Shown here: positions 23,797-35,455 of the stretch, piece by piece
Layout of the letters: each line of letters begins with the position of its first letter
Numbering within the stretch: position 1 is the stretch's first letter
Source of the DNA: Armigeres subalbatus
Taxonomy: Eukaryota > Arthropoda > Insecta > Diptera > Culicidae
Length of the DNA: 64,000 bases
Reading direction: 5' to 3'
NCBI RefSeq assembly: GCF_024139115.2
Contig: NC_085140.1
Span: 99,150,988-99,214,987 of the forward strand
Notes under the pieces: generated by a model
Database searches by the model: none
Seen by the model: the letters and a program-made list of their open reading frames with translations, nothing else
Told to the model about the DNA's origin: nothing
Position numbers and translations under genes: made by a program

Positions 23797-24183
23797 CCAC
23801 TCCTACCGCAGAACCTTATCCTCCCAAACCTTGGTAATTACCCAATACAGCGCTCTAGCCAGTGCTTAACAACCGCGTTTAAACAGCTCTCCTGGTAGTT
23901 AGTCAACTCTAGGGGCTTTGTTGTTTTTCAGCCGGCCGATCTCCTCCTGGATTTCCTGGAGATTCGGAGCCGAAAGTCGTATGTCCTACGCGCATGCTCC
24001 TAGGTCCATTACCATAACGCCACCGTTATCTGCCACATTGCCATTCAGGTGCTCCTCGTAGTGCTGCCGCCACCATTGGATCACCTCACGCTCGTTTGTA
24101 AGAAGGTTCCCGTTTATGTCCTTACGCATGTCGAGCTGTGGCACGTGGCCCTTACGTGAACGGTTCAACTTCTCATAGAACTT

Positions 24184-24600
24184 TCATGCGTTATTAACGC
24201 GGTACAGTTGCTCCGTCTCTTCACGGTCTCGATCTTCCTGCTGGCGCTTTTTCCTCCGAAAAATCGAGTTTTGTCTTTTCCGCGCCCGTTTGTATCGTGC
24301 CTCGTTCGCCCTTGTGCGGTGTTGCAGCAATCTCGCCCATGCTGCATTCTTCTCCTTAACTAACTGCTCACATTCGCCGTCATACCAGTCGTTTCTCTCA
24401 TCCGGCCACCGTGCCTGCAACGGTTGCGGTGCTTCCAATGGCGGGTCGAATATCTCTCCAGCCATCTTCAAGAGACGGCCTAGTTGCTCTTCCGTTGGGT
24501 ATGCCACTTCCAGTTGCTGCGCATAGTCTTGGGCTAGTCTACCGTCTTGTAGCCGCTCAATGTTTAGCCGCGGCGGACGACTCCGACACGTGTTGTACAC
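24184..24600 (-). pseudogene. Endonuclease-RT linker of the same element
   Basis: The encoded segment has PRLNIERLQDGRLAQDY followed by an Arg/Lys/Glu-rich stretch (WARLLQHRTRANEARYKRA). This is typical of the basic linker between the endonuclease and RT domains. The frame is open but separated from both neighbours by shifts or stops. Confidence 0.6.
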
Positions 24601-24667
24601 CGTCGAGAGTTTTGAGCGCTGTGGTAAGTGCGTACGTTCGTGATGTCGGAGAAGAATTTGCCGTCGA

Positions 24668-25476
24668 TTAGAACGTGGTCGATTTTGTTACTTGATTAGG
24701 TGATTTCCATGTGGCCTTGTGGATATTCTTGCGGGGCAAGAAAGTGCTTCGGACTACCATTCCGCGGGAGGCTGCAAAGTTTATGCATCGTTGGCCGTTG
24801 TCGTTCGATACGGTATGCAGACTATCCGGTCCGATGACCGGTCTATACATTTCCTCCCTTCCTACCTGAGCGTTCATGTCACCGATGACGATTTTGACGT
24901 CCCGCAGTGGGCATCCATCGTATGTCTGCTGCAGCTGTGCATAGAACGCTTTTTTCTCGTCGTCGGGTCTCCCTTCGTGTGGGCTGTGCACGTTGATGAT
25001 GCTATAGTTGAAGAATCGGCCTTTTATCCTCAGCTTGCACATCCTTGTGTTGATTAGCTGCCACCCAATCACGCGCATCTTCCCCAGCACTATGAAGCCG
25101 GTTCCCAGCTCGTTGGTGGTTCCGCAGGTAGCCGCTGTTGGTGGTAGAAGGTAGCCGCTTGATGCCCGCTTTTCCACACTTTCTGTCCTGCCCAGCAGAT
25201 TTCCTGCAGCGCTACGACGTCGAAGTTGCGGGAATGTAATTCATCGTAGATTATCCTGTCGCAACCTGCGAAACCTAGCGACTTGCAGTTCCATGTTCCA
25301 AGCTTCCAATCGTGATCCTTTATTCGTCGCCTAGGTCGTTGCCGATTGTATCGAGTCGTATTATCTTCTATGTCGTTCGTAATAGTTGTTTTTAAAGGCG
25401 GCTTATTGGGCCTGCGCATACCTCCTGTCTCGTCGGAGGGCCGTCGTGTCAGGTTTAGCGTCCCACCTAACACCAA
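24668..25476 (-). pseudogene. APE-type endonuclease domain
   Basis: Two overlapping frames together carry LGTWNCKSLGFAG and ALQEICW (the catalytic Glu position), then GTGFIVLGKM, FFNYSIINVHSPHEG, KIVIGDMNAQVG (catalytic Asp/Asn) and SNDNGQRCINFAASRG. The SDH active-site motif near the C-terminus is not seen, because the frame ends in NQVTKSTTF. The domain nicks target DNA to start reverse transcription in this class. A frameshift near 25100-25170 breaks it. Confidence 0.8.
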
Positions 25477-25610
25477 GACTTGGGCTTGTGCGCTTTGAGC
25501 AGCACACGGTAGCTTTGGCGGATCCTACTTGCGGATACATGCAGCTTTTTATAGAGGTTTAACAGGGCCCACTGTCAAACTCCACCACATCCTAGGCAGG
25601 CACCACAACT
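25477..25610 (-). promoter_or_regulatory. Structured 5' leader with hairpin and TATAAAAAG
   Basis: On the minus strand a 12-bp stem with a 6-nt loop (tgggcc) lies at 25583-25554, directly followed by ctataaaaagctgcatgt. About 150 bp are shared with the leader at 59030-59160. Non-LTR elements of this class need internal promoters, so a TATA-like motif here is plausible but untested. Confidence 0.45.
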
Positions 25611-25764
25611 CGCAGATGGCCTGGAGAGGGATCGTCAAGCCCTTGGGCATAGTCCCTGCTGCCCCTAAAAAGAATAATTTTATGATCATATAACATTCGA
25701 ATATGATCAATAAAACCCAGATTAATCCACCTAGCGGTGATGGTGCCTTTCTCGACCTTCGTAA

Positions 25765-25947
25765 AGGCTCCCCCAGACCTAAGCGATTTCATCGCCGCGA
25801 CGGCGACAACTAGTCGCCGCGATTCTATCGCTGGGTCGCTGCAGGCAATGTTCCATTTACCCTTCCATACCAGCGACGACAGAATCGCAGTCGCCAAGCG
25901 ATAGAATCGCGTCGCGACTGTCGCGTCGCGTGTGTTTGGGGGAACCT
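25765..25947. mobile_element. GC-rich MITE, TAA target duplication
   Basis: TIRs start AGGCTCCCCCA (25765) and, inverted from the right, AGGTTCCCCCA (25947), followed by repeated cgatt, cgcgac and cgtcgc motifs. TAA lies on both sides (25762-25764, 25948-25950). A TAA duplication suggests a PIF/Harbinger-type MITE. It is nested in satellite-bearing element C. Confidence 0.7.
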
Positions 25948-26089
25948 TAAATTGTGTGTGCTTGAAAAAAGATGAGCTAGTGGCTAGGAGTAAAAAAGAC
26001 AAATTTCTTTGTCCGTTCTATGAAAATCAGATTATTTATGGCAAAGATATTGTAGATCCAGTTGAAAACCGAAAATCATATTTTGTCCC

Positions 26090-26180
26090 ATTTCCGGATG
26101 TCGCGAGTGCATCGCGAGTGGTGCCCGACTATGGCACAGTTGCGCACTACTCGCGATGCAGTTGCAACATCCGGAAATGC
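26090..26180. repeat. Imperfect hairpin around tttccggatgt
   Basis: tttccggatgtcgcgagtgc at 26092 pairs with the inverse of gcaacatccggaaa near 26174, with a second matching block (atcgcgagt and actcgcgat). The palindrome spans about 85 bp and may be a small MITE or an RNA stem. Nothing more can be said. Confidence 0.45.
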
Positions 26181-26584
26181 GAGAAAATGCGATTTCGCGG
26201 GACCTCGGTTCGGTTTTCAGCTTGATCTACAATATGCTAATAAGAATTTCGACATTTTTGTTTCCTTTTCCAATCTTTTTGACGTACATAACCCTGTTTT
26301 ATTTCACCCAGTCATATATTTTAAGGATATCACTTTTGGATGTTAGTTGAACTGAAGCTCCGACTACACAAAAAGAAAACGAAAATGTCATTCCCATCAC
26401 GCGAGCGGAGGGCAACATTTGTTATGATATAAATCTCATGACCGTCTTTCTGCCAAACTCCCGTATGAAGTGGGAGAGACAGAGACATCATCTCAGTTCG
26501 TCGAGCTGAATCGATTGGTATATAACACTATGGGTCTCCAGGCCTTCTGTAAAAGTTTGGTTTTTGGAGTTTTTGGAGGTGTTT

Positions 26585-28210
26585 CGGCCATAACTTCCGA
26601 TCCCATAGTCCGATCTAGCCAATTTTCAATAGGAAACAATGGGAAAGGATTTTGCGTCGAATGCAATTTGTTGCGAGCAAATCGGTTGAGGATAAGTGTC
26701 CGAAAAATGAGTGACATTTTTTACACGATTTTTTCGTATGATTTTGTGTTTTGGCCATAACTCTCGATCCCATAGTCCGATCTGGCCAATTTCAAATAGG
26801 AAATAATGGGACAGGATTCTGCGTCGAATGCAACTTGTTTCGTGTGAATCGATTAAGGTTAGGTGTCCGAAAAATAGGTGACATTTTTTGTGATTTTTAT
26901 GAAAAAAGGTAACTTCCAATCCCATAGTCCGACCTGTCCAATTTTCAATAGGAAACAATGGGAAAGGATTTTGCGTCGAATGCAATTTGTTGCGAGCAAA
27001 TCGGTTGAGGATAAGTGTCCGAAAAATGAGTGACATTTTTTACACGATTTTTTCGTATGATTTTGTGTTTTGGCCATAACTCTCGATCCCATAGTCCGAT
27101 CTGGCCAATTTCAAATAGGAAATAATGGGACAGGATTCTGCGTCGAATGCAACTTGTTGCGAGCAAATCGGTTGAGGATAAGTGTCCGAAAAATGAGTGA
27201 CATTTTTTACACGATTTTTTCGTATGATTTTGTGTTTTGGCCATAACTTTTGATCCCATAGTCCGATCGGGCCAATTTCAAATAGGAAACAATGGGACAG
27301 GATTCTGCGTCGAATGCAACTTGTTGCGAGCAAATAGGTTGAGGATAAGTGCCCGAAAAATGAGTGACATTTTTTACACGATTTTTTCGTATGATTTTGT
27401 GTTTTGGCCATAACTTTTGATCCCATAGTCCGATCGGGCCAATTTCAAATAGGAAACAATGGGACAGGATTCTGCGTCGAATGCAACTTGTTGCGAGCAA
27501 ATCGGTTGAGGATAAGTGCCCGAAAAATGTGTGACATTTTGTACACGATTTTTTCGTATGATTTTGTGTTTTGGCCATAACTTTTGATCCCATAGTCCGA
27601 TCTGGCCAATTCCAAATAAGAAACAATGGGACAGGATTCTGCGTCGAATGCAACTTGTTGCGAGCAAATCGGTTGAGGATAAGTGCCCGAAAAATGAGTG
27701 ACATTTTTTACGCGATTTTTTCGTATGATTTTGTATTTTGGCCATAACTTTCGATCCCATAGTCCGATCTGGCCAATTTCAAATAGGAAACAATGGGACA
27801 GGATTCTGCGTCGAATGCAACTTATTGCGAGCAAATCGGTTGAGGATAAGTGCCCGAAAAATGAGTGACATTTTTCACGCGATTTTTTCGTATGATTTTG
27901 TATTTTGGCCATAACTTTCGATCCCATAGTCTGATCTGGCCAATTTCAAATAGGAAACAATGGGACAGGATTCTGCGTCGAATGCAACTTGTTGCGATCA
28001 AATCGGTTGAGGATAAGTGCCCGAAAAATGAGTGACATTTTTTACGCGATTTTTTCAAATGAATTTGTATTTTGGCCATAACTCTCGATCCCATAGTCCG
28101 AACTGGCCAATTTCAAATAGGAAACAATGGGACAGGATTCTGTGTCGAATGCAACTTGTTGCGAGCAAATCGGTTGAGGATAAGTGCCCGAAAAATGAGT
28201 GACATTTTGT
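26585..28210. repeat. 167-bp satellite array in copy C (about 10 units)
   Basis: Head-to-tail monomers recur every 167 bp. Fixed landmarks are gatcccatagtccgatc, aataggaaacaatggga, gaatgcaacttgttgcgagc and aaaatgagtgacatttt. One unit near 26890 is diverged and shortened. The minus-strand frames here are by-products of a monomer poor in stop codons. Confidence 0.95.
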
Positions 28211-28225
28211 TGAGTAGTTTTGCGC

Positions 28226-28242
28226 ACACACACACACACACA

Positions 28243-28310
<68 letters not shown>
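28226..28310 (+). repeat. CA microsatellite at array end, copy C
   Basis: About 40 CA dinucleotides with a single CATA interruption, between the last 167-bp unit and the element's end domain. The same position is a microsatellite in copies A and B. Confidence 0.95.
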
Positions 28311-28314
<4 letters not shown>

Positions 28315-28444
28315 TCACCTCGATTCGTCGAACTGAGTCGATTGGTATATAACACTATGGGTCTCCGGGCCTTCTATAAAAAGTTTGTTTTTGGAGCGAT
28401 CATATAGCCTTTACCGTATACTTAGTATACGAGAAAGGCAAAAA

Positions 28445-28926
28445 CTATATTTTGATCCATAAAATTTCAAATTTGCGCAATTTTTATCCTGATGATGATC
28501 CATAATTTTGATAATGTGATAATGCTTGGAAAGAAGGCCAAAGAAACTATTTTGATTGATCCACACATTTTTAAAAATCTATGGACCATTTGGCAAAATG
28601 TATGGATCATATCACCAAAACTATGGATCATTTGAACAAAGTTACGGATCAAATGGCCAGAATTATATACATTTACATTTCTCTATTGATTGCTAAATTT
28701 TGGCTTAGTTATGGATCGAAAAGTTATTCTTTATGGAATCTCCTGAACTTTTTTATGGATTTATGGTAGCGTTTTATGGAACATTCAAATGTTATTTATG
28801 GATCGTTTTTCACTTTTTTTATGGATCCGTCTTCATCCTTTATATGCCAAAGTATGTTTTGCCCTATGCCATTTGGGTAACAATAATTTACTTTAAAAAT
28901 ACCAAAAAAAATATTTTCTCCGCGGA
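28445..28926. repeat. Spacer with 21-bp TATGGA repeat
   Basis: The spacer lies between two satellite-bearing elements that point end to end. TATGGA or TACGGA starts at 28580, 28601, 28622 and 28643, exactly 21 bp apart, and the frame reads MDHLAKC, MDHITKT, MDHLNKV, TDQMARI. Further atggat motifs follow at looser spacing to about 28830. No gene function is claimed. Confidence 0.5.
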
Positions 28927-29055
28927 TTTTTGCCTTTCTCGTATACTAAGTATACGGTAAAGGCTATATGATCGCTCCAAAAACAAACTTTTTATAGAAG
29001 GCCCGGAGACCCATAGTGTTATATACCAATCGACTCAGTTTGACGAATCGAGGTG

Positions 29056-29115
29056 ATGTCTGTGTGTGTGTGTGTGTGTGTGTGTAGGTGTGTGTATGTG
29101 TGGGTGTGTGTGCGC
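29056..29115 (+). repeat. TG microsatellite, copy A
   Basis: TG repeats with interruptions (taggtg, tatgtg) at the same internal position as the CA tract of copies B and C read on the other strand. Confidence 0.9.
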
Positions 29116-29119
29116 AATA

Positions 29120-30860
29120 CTACTCAACAAAATGTCACCCATTTTCGGGCACTTATCCTCAACCGATTTGCTCGCAACAAGTTGCATTCGACGCAGAATC
29201 CTGTCCCATTGTTTCCTATTTGAAATTGGTCAGATCGAACTATGGGATCAGAAGTTAGGGCCAAAATACAAATTCATACAAAAAGCGCGTAAAAATGTCA
29301 CTCATTTTTCAGGCACTTACCCGCAACCGATTTGCTTGCACCAAGTTGCATTTGACGGTGATTCCTGTCTCATTGTTTCCTAGTTGAAATTGGTCGGATC
29401 GAACTATGGGATCAGAAGTTATGGCCAAAATATAAATTCATACGAAAAATCGCGTAAAAATGTCACTCATTTTCGGGCACTTATCCTCAACTGATTTGCT
29501 TGCAACAAGTTGCATTCGACGCAGAATCCTGTCCCATTGTTTCCTATTTGAAATTGGTCAGATCGAACTATGGGATCAGAAGTTATGGCCAAAATACAAA
29601 TTCATACGAAAAATCGCGTAAAAAATGTCACTCATTTTCGGGCACTTATCCTCAACTGATTTGCTTGCAACAAGTTGCATTCGACGCAGAATCCTGTCCC
29701 ATTGTTTCCTATTTGAAATTGGTCAGATCGAACCATGGGATCAGAAGTTATGGCCAAAATACAAATTCATACGAAAAAATCGCGTAAAAAATGTCACTCA
29801 TTTTTCGGGCACTTATCCTCAACCGATTTGCTTGCAACAAGTTGCATTCGACGCAGAATCCTGTCCCATTGTTTCCTATTTGAAATTGGTCAGATCGAAC
29901 TATGGGATCAGAAGTTATGGTCAAAATACAAATTCATACGAAAAAATCGCGTAAAAAATGTCACTCATTTTTCGGGCACTTATCCTCAACCGATTTGCTC
30001 GCAACAAGTTGCATTCGACGCAGAATCTTGTCCCATTATTTCTTATTTGAAATTGGTCAGATCGGACTATGGGATCAGAAGTTATGGCCAAAATACAAAT
30101 TCATACGAAAAAATCGCGTAAAAAATGTCACTCATTTTTCGGGCACTTATCCTCAACCGATTTGCTTGCAACAAGTTGCATTCGACGCAGAATCCTGTCC
30201 CATTGTTTCCTATTTGAAATTGGTCAGATCGAACTATGGGATCAGAAGTTATGGTCAAAATACAAATTCATACGAAAAAATCGCGTAAAAAATGTCACTC
30301 ATTTTTCGGGAACTTAATCTCAACCGATTTGCTCGCAACAAGTTGCATTCGACGCAGAATTCTGTCACATTGTTTCCTATTTGAAATTGGCCAGATCGAA
30401 CTATAGGATCAGAAGTTATGGCCAAAATACAAATTCATACGAAAAAATCGCGTAAAAAATGTCACTCATTTTTCGGGCACTTATTCTCAACCGATTTGCT
30501 CGCAACAAGTTGCATTCGACGCAGAATCTTGTCCCATTGTTTCCTATTTGAAATTGGTCAGATCGGACTATGGGATCAGAAGTTTTGGCCAAAATACAAA
30601 TTCATACTAAAAAATCGCGTAAAAATGTCACTCATTTTTCGGGCCCTTATCCTCAACCGATTTGCTTGCAACAAGTTGCATTCGACGCAGAATCCTGTCC
30701 CATTTTTTCCTATTTGAAATTGGTCAGATCGAACTATGGGATCAGAAGTTATGGCCAAAATACAAATTCATACGAAAAAAACGCGTAAAAAATGTCACTC
30801 ATTTTTCAGGCACTTTGCCTCAACCGATTTGCTCGCATTAAATTGCATTCAACGCAGAAT
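29120..30860. repeat. 167-bp satellite array in copy A (about 10 units)
   Basis: Same monomer as in copies B and C, inverted relative to them. The spacing is 166-167 bp. The units nearest the start domain (30790-30900) diverge most, a typical sign of an array edge. Confidence 0.95.
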
Positions 30861-31681
30861 GTCTCATATTTTCTTATTGAAAATTAGCCAGATCGGACTA
30901 TGGGCTTAGATGTTATGGTCAAATTACTATTTATTGTGAAAAAGAGTTCAAAAAAGTCTAGCTCACTTTCTTAGCACTTAGACTTCATCTATTCCCCAAG
31001 CAACACAATTTCAACAAATCTGGTTGCAGTAACCATATTGTGACTGAATCCGGTCATATATAAGTTACTCTGATTGATGTGCAATATGTGTGCTTCTCAG
31101 GTCGCTCGCAACAGATTGCATTCGACGCAGAATCTTGTCCCATTGTTTCCTATAGAAACTTGGCCGGATTGTACAATTGGGTCAAAAGTTATGGCGAAAA
31201 TACTAATTTTAAAACTACTAAATAAAATGCCATTTTCTGCTCTTATGCTCATCCGATTTGTTTGCAACAAATTGCGTTTGGCGAGAATTTGTTTATGCAT
31301 ATAAACAAATATGAAAAATAAGACCAATCCACATACTGGTGTTATTTGAGATTTTTCCAAACCTTCTGAACGAACGAGAAAGGCACCATCACCGCTAGGT
31401 GGATTAATCTGGGTTTTTATTACCGTTTGACTCAAATTCCTAACATGACTCATATTCCGAGCACTCGTTTTTAAATAGTAATTTTTGCTTAGTTCGTGCA
31501 ATTTTCTCCATAGCAGGTTGAATGCGATTGTAATCTTAACCCGCAATAAGAAAAACCGAAGAAAGTTTTTGTTTCAGGTCGCTATAACGCCAGTGTACGG
31601 AATATGGGTCATGTTCGAGATTCGAGCCAAAACGTTAAAGCAAAAAAAAAACTATTCAGTAAAAATTCCGCGGAAAGAAAA

Positions 31682-31835
31682 TAAATTTCGTTTCGTTTCG
31701 TAAAATGACGAATCAAATAGACCTCGATTTCGTTTCGTTCCGAAGTCTTGGATGAAAATCTGAATTTCGTTTCGTATCGTTTCGAATCAACAATAGCATT
31801 TCTAATTTCGTTTCGCTTCGTTTCGTCAGGAAAAA
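31682..31835. repeat. Degenerate TTTCG pentanucleotide region
   Basis: tttcgtttcgtttcg-type runs alternate with less regular stretches (31684-31704, 31726-31742, 31768-31788, 31806-31830). It looks like a decayed simple repeat or the end of an unrecognised element. Confidence 0.6.
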
Positions 31836-34800
31836 ATGTGTTATCGCATACCCTTACTTAAATCTATTGGTAAAAGCTCGAGAACATTTAAGTAAGTCGC
31901 GACTATAGAACCATGGTTTATAGTTGACTGAAAGATTTAATAATGTGTTTTGTGTGTTTTTCAGTAATTTTTTCTATGTGTTTTAAATAATATCTTTGAT
32001 TTTTAGTGTCCGCAGAAGATGGTCGAAGGTCACTAAATCGACCGAAACTAACCGAAAAAAGATCGATAATAATCCCAAACATTATTGTCTTTTTTTATAC
32101 CAAAACGTAATATTTTCCTCGAGAAATCATATATTTTTAAGAGGATTTTATAGCCAACTCGTGTAATTGAGTTTTGAGTTTTTTGTTTTCATAGTAGGGT
32201 GTATTTTATGAATCAACAAATGGTTGTTCTAAAGCTACAAGTCATAGTATCAAACTGTCAATTTAGAATAGCGCCTCTGCCGCCAAAAACTTGAATCTAC
32301 AAACCGCTATTAGAAGAAAATTTTATTACCTCACTCATTCACGGTCTCTGTGTTTTGTGTCCTCCATTCAAATGATCTCTCTGAATCACACCTACACATC
32401 CGAATATTATCATTCACGAGAGAACAAAAAAATCACTTCTCCTTCTCCACCGGAGAGCAGATATCAAACAGAAGAAAATCGCCATCGGTTTCGGATTTGC
32501 ATCGGACGCAGTTAGTCGAGTGCTCGGGAAATTCGGTTCTTTCAATGAGTTTATATGTCGAGTGTGACTAATTGTACAGTGTAATTAAGTGCGTTAACTC
32601 GAAAGCAAGCGATAGAAGGTGTAGTGTTGGGCCGGAACCCATTGGAAAGGGCTAATTTTCCCATTGGAAATCATTGTCGAGCTGGCAGAAAAGCATCGGT
32701 GAAAGAACTCCAGTTTATGACCTAAAAATACTTGAACACATACAGAGAGCGAGAGAGAGAGCGGTTCAGGGTACAGCAGCAGAAGCGTTCGTGTTGTTAA
32801 CGCATATTCTTTAGGATTTTCTTATTATCTCTCACCTCTCCTCAACTTGTTGTCGGTACATAAGTATGTAGCAGTGATAATGGTCCATGGATTACACTCG
32901 CATTATGCACTAATTTAACCATTATTAAACTTCAGAAAAATGCTTTGAAGTATTTAAATAAAATTTTGTGACAAAAAGCTTGAAAAAGGGCATAATAAAG
33001 CTGAAAAATCCATAGAAAAAACCTGTTGAACCTAAAAGTACAACTTTCACATATAGTAGTGGCAACACTGGAAAGCGGAGAGAGTATTAGCTAATTGAGA
33101 AAGAACTCTTTTATTGAGTTGTTTTTGTGTTTATCGCGCTCACATATGCAGCCATCCTACTTGGATTGGAACAGCAGCATCTTTGAGCATCATCCATCGG
33201 TTGGAGATAAATAACAGTTAGATGTAAATTGTTGTGTTTTGCTCCTATGGTGCGTTTGTAAGTGTACATCGTTTCCATGGTTGTGTTGCATTTAATGCAA
33301 TGAACTATTACAAACTAAATTGGAAAAATATAAACGATACTTAGATAGGTACATTCACCACTATTCTCGGGCTGAGCTCTAAATAATTAAGCCGCTGCAT
33401 GATTACATTGCATTACAAGGTTCAAAATTCGAAAATGAGTTTCTGGTGACCAACATGAGTTGCAGGTGGCAGTTGATCTACTGATCATCAGTTGCCTTTT
33501 CAACGACTTCTTCTTCTTCTTCTTCTTATTGGCATTACATCCCCACACTGGGACAAAGCCGCCTCGCAGCTTAGTGTTCATTAAGCACTTCCACAGTTAT
33601 TAACTGCGAGGTTTCTAAGCCAGGTTACCATTTTTGCATTCGTATATCATGAGGCTAACACGATGATACTTTTATGCCCAGGGAAGTCGAGACAATTTCC
33701 AATCCGAAAATTGTCTAGACCGGCACCGGGAATCGAGCCCAGCCACCCTCAGCATGGTCTTGCTTTGTAGCCGCGCATCTTACCGCACGGCTAAGGAGGG
33801 TCTCAACGACTGTAATTCAGTAATTCATTTTTGTATATGGAGCCTGTACATTTTCACATTTGTAATATTTACAAAATACCGAAAACTTAAGGAGCAAAAC
33901 TAACCATGTTTTAGCTGCGTCATAAAAGAAACTCATAAATTAAAATTTCTATATCCAGCCCTTGCAGCTTCATATCCTTTTTTTCGTTTTTACTTTTCAA
34001 GGCACTAATCTTATCTTCATTGAATTGATAGAAGTAAAAAAATGTGATTACAATGGGATTCAATCCCAGGACTGCAACACATTTTTCGAATAAAACATGT
34101 GAAAGCTATGCATAATCAAATCGAGTTTTTAAACTTTTTATGCAATAGAAAATCTAATCAAAATTAATTTTTCCATGGATCATTCACCAGACTGTCAAAC
34201 CAATTTGCGACTACGTGAGTTCTTCTACGCGATGCTTTTTGTCCAAATAGTGTGATATTATTCATCGGGACTTGTTTCATTCAGTCCCAAAAGAAACGAC
34301 AATCCAAGATAGCGATGCTAAGAAAAGCGCACAAAAGTTAAATGTGATTATCCAACAGGAAAAAAGCTTTAATCAAAATAAGTGATTAACTGAAAGAATC
34401 ACATTGGCCATTTTTGCCTATAGTGAACAAAGTGGATTGATATTGTATTAGAATGTAATATATTTGCTTTCCTGCAGTACGTTGGATCTGCATTCTGTGT
34501 ATAGGTTTTTTTAGTGATAGGACGTAATTTTCTCATCAAGTACAGATTACAGTGAAATGGAAATATTAATCTGGTTTATATCGAAGCAAAATGTTTCATG
34601 AAGCGAAAAACGAGTATTAGACTCTGATATATTTGTGTAAGCTGTTATCGAACTGTGCAAAATCTTACTAAAAAAAACTGTCTTGTTTACAATTTATGAC
34701 ATTAGTATGAAAATATTCAGAAGTGTGCGTGTGTGAATTCACTCCAACAGATAATACTGTACGGTTATAAATGTGTGCGTTTTGTCACGCAAAAGTGCAT

Positions 34801-35455
34801 CGGAAAAGTGGAAAACTTCACAACTGGTGATTATAAACAGGAATAGTTCTGTTGTCAAGTTGAACGCGTAAAAAATGGTGTAAAACAAGCTTTCGGGATC
34901 CCCTACGTAGTAAAAAAAAGTTCGAAACAAATTGTTAACGATATTTATCAATGTGTCAAAAGAATTGTAAATCGTGAATGAACTTGTGAGCCATTGACGA
35001 ATTTCGGCAGTGATTTTCATCGAAGAAAAAGTTATTAATGGTCAGAAGTGAACACCCACACCTACGCAGTCCAAAGAAGTACTGGAGTGATTAAAGTGGA
35101 ATTTGAGCACGTGCGAATGTGTTTGTTATTAATGTAAACAGATTGCATACATTCGCAGAAGGTTGTATGTACAAACAAAAAATTGAAAATAATAAAAATG
35201 TAGGCTTAGGCAGTTTTTGGACATCAACCAACACATTAGACCTTCGTTCGTCGCTGAATCAATGAGATGATAGTTTTTTGCAGCAAACACCTTCATCAGT
35301 GATGATCAATTCTGTATCACACTTTCTCCGCCATCCATGGACTGTATTAGAAAAAATGGTTTCATCACATCTCATCAAGTGCACATATTAACTGTCGAAG
35401 ATTACAAACAGATCATTGCATTCTACGAAGAAGTGGAAAACAATTAAATCAAATC
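31836..35455 (+). other. Upstream region and probable 5' UTR of host gene
   Basis: Apart from one SINE (33509-33802) this is unique sequence without long open frames. It leads directly into a start codon in good context (aaatcaaatcATGG). The run 32430-32760 has the GC-richer look of an insect leader, and 34690-35455 may be transcribed. No TATA box or initiator can be assigned with confidence, so the transcription start is unknown. Confidence 0.35.
33509..33802 (-). mobile_element. Feilai-type tRNA-derived SINE, full length
   Basis: On the minus strand it begins with a tRNA-like head containing an A-box-like TTAGCCGTGCGGTAAG and a B-box-like GGCTCGATTCC, the internal pol III promoter. It then runs through the known Feilai body and ends in a short (AAG)n tail. 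A perfect 9-bp duplication, tcaacgact, flanks it (33500-33508, 33803-33811). The family is characteristic of Aedes. The clean duplication suggests a fairly recent insertion, upstream of the host coding exon. Confidence 0.92.

Larger units (their letters stand above)
23095..25610 (-). mobile_element. Broken APE-type non-LTR element, RTE-like
   Basis: Minus-strand order is leader (25610 to about 25480), endonuclease (25476-24668), linker (24600-23970) and reverse transcriptase (about 23960-23095), which is the usual arrangement of a single-ORF RTE-like element. The 3' part of the RT and the 3' UTR are missing and are replaced by the 23-bp minisatellite. Several frameshifts and stops make it non-functional. 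The first 150 bp match the leader of the element ending near 59160. Confidence 0.8.
25712..28444 (+). mobile_element. Satellite-bearing element, copy C
   Basis: It starts AAAACCCAGATTAATCCACC and ends with a 33-nt hairpin (28407-28439) followed by AAAAA. From left to right it holds a start domain, a nested MITE, about 530 bp of other sequence, a diverged copy of the end domain (26484-26580), about 10 tandem 167-bp units, a CA microsatellite and the end domain (28312-28439). It is in the same orientation as copy B (38736-42070) and inverted relative to copy A (28927-31418). No protein domain is seen. It cannot be matched to a named class from sequence alone. Confidence 0.7.
28927..31418 (-). 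mobile_element. Satellite-bearing element, copy A (inverted)
   Basis: TTTTT at 28927 is followed by the terminal hairpin (28932-28964), the end domain, a TG microsatellite, about 10 units of 167 bp, a diverged segment (30860-31330) and the start domain ending gggttttt at 31418. It is an inverted copy of B (38736-42070): the outer domains are almost identical (one difference seen in the first 115 bp), and the segment at 31074-31304 gives the same translated string as 38850-39080 on the other strand. It lacks a protein-coding domain. Confidence 0.75.

Noticed and set aside
25554..25583. HDV-like ribozyme at the 5' end of the non-LTR element
   Set aside because: Such ribozymes occur in related elements, but here P1-like and P3-like strands leave no room for P2 and no catalytic-C segment could be placed; only a simple hairpin is supported.
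28042..28355. Frames made of Cys-Val repeats
   Set aside because: Translation of a CA/TG microsatellite.
26626..30788. Many overlapping frames of 70-165 codons with HFSGTYPQPICSQQVAFD-type repeats
   Set aside because: They shift phase every 167 bp and exist in parallel across the satellite arrays; they are by-products of a stop-poor monomer.
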